Source: JANRIC01 sp033765345 (GTDB taxonomy: Bacteria; Bacteroidota; Bacteroidia; Cytophagales; Microscillaceae). From it: a stretch of 13,474 nucleotides of DNA. Positions 13,347-13,474 of the stretch are shown here, piece by piece (positions within the stretch are counted from its first letter, which is position 1; every line of letters starts with the position of its first letter). The notes under the pieces are model-generated. The model made no database searches. It was not told the DNA's origin and saw nothing but the letters and a program-made list of their open reading frames with translations. The position numbers and the translations under genes were made by a program. The stretch is taken from positions 1 through 13,474 of the forward strand of contig JANRIC010000206.1 of the NCBI GenBank assembly GCA_033765345.1, in the 5' to 3' direction.

Positions 13347-13474
13347 TTAAAATAATTAAAATAATTAAAATAATTAAAATAATTAAAATAATTAAAATAA
13401 TTAAAATAATTAAAATAATTAAAATAATTAAAATAATTAAAATAATTAAAATAATTAAAATAATTAAAATAATT
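13340..13474. repeat. 9-bp tandem repeat (AAAATAATT), 15 exact copies to the window end
   Basis: The unit AAAATAATT is repeated 15 times without a mismatch over 135 bases and runs into the end of the window, so the true copy number is unknown. It contains the msrC stop codon (13344-13346). There are no spacers, so it is not CRISPR. It may be a VNTR, a bacterial minisatellite, or an assembly limit. Confidence 0.97.

Noticed and set aside
13340..13474. CRISPR-like array
   Set aside because: The repeats are contiguous 9-mers without spacers.

Overview
The window looks like a member of the Bacteroidota, probably a Cytophagales-like lineage. It is AT-rich, most start codons lack a clear Shine-Dalgarno sequence, and two TAnnTTTG boxes (the Bacteroidota -7 promoter element) precede genes. 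Ribosomal protein bS16 carries the long Ala/Glu/Lys-rich tail seen in that phylum, and two secreted proteins have N-terminal signal peptides. No tRNA, rRNA, CRISPR array or complete insertion sequence was found.

Layout. (1) 158-1416, plus: an AT-rich three-gene cluster made of an N-terminally truncated TIGR04255-type protein, an unrecognised 121-residue protein overlapping it, and a conserved protein with a SQSCDLE motif whose natural start is unclear. (2) 1503-3343, minus: a Uma2-type (DUF820) endonuclease-fold protein with an extra N-terminal domain, and upstream of it a secreted protein ending in a TonB-C-like domain. (3) 3539-5761, plus: a 740-residue Schlafen/AlbA_2 and GHKL-ATPase protein with a helical region and a C-terminal RNA-recognition motif (RRM). 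(4) 5766-6818, minus: a protein of unknown function with degenerate kinase-like motifs, convergent with gene 3 at a 4-bp gap. (5) 7103-8230, minus: a secreted DUF4097-like beta-repeat protein with ten repeats in exact 18-residue register. (6) 8298-10503, minus: the housekeeping order rpsP, rimM, trmD. (7) 10962-12528, plus: an accessory nuclease locus with a 62-residue ORF, a PD-(D/E)xK-type protein and the C-terminal half of a TdeIII-type restriction enzyme. (8) 12858-13346, plus: free methionine-(R)-sulfoxide reductase. The window then ends in fifteen exact copies of a 9-bp repeat.

How it fits together: a core translation block (rpsP, rimM, trmD) and a redox repair gene sit among AT-richer accessory islands with a defence or nucleic-acid-processing flavour. 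The most distinctive signals are the RRM fused to a Schlafen/GHKL protein, and a perfect 105-bp inverted repeat that starts at the rpsP stop codon and encloses rpsP with its promoter. Each copy of that repeat has MITE-like terminal inverted repeats. All functional statements rest on motif recognition by eye; no database search was run.
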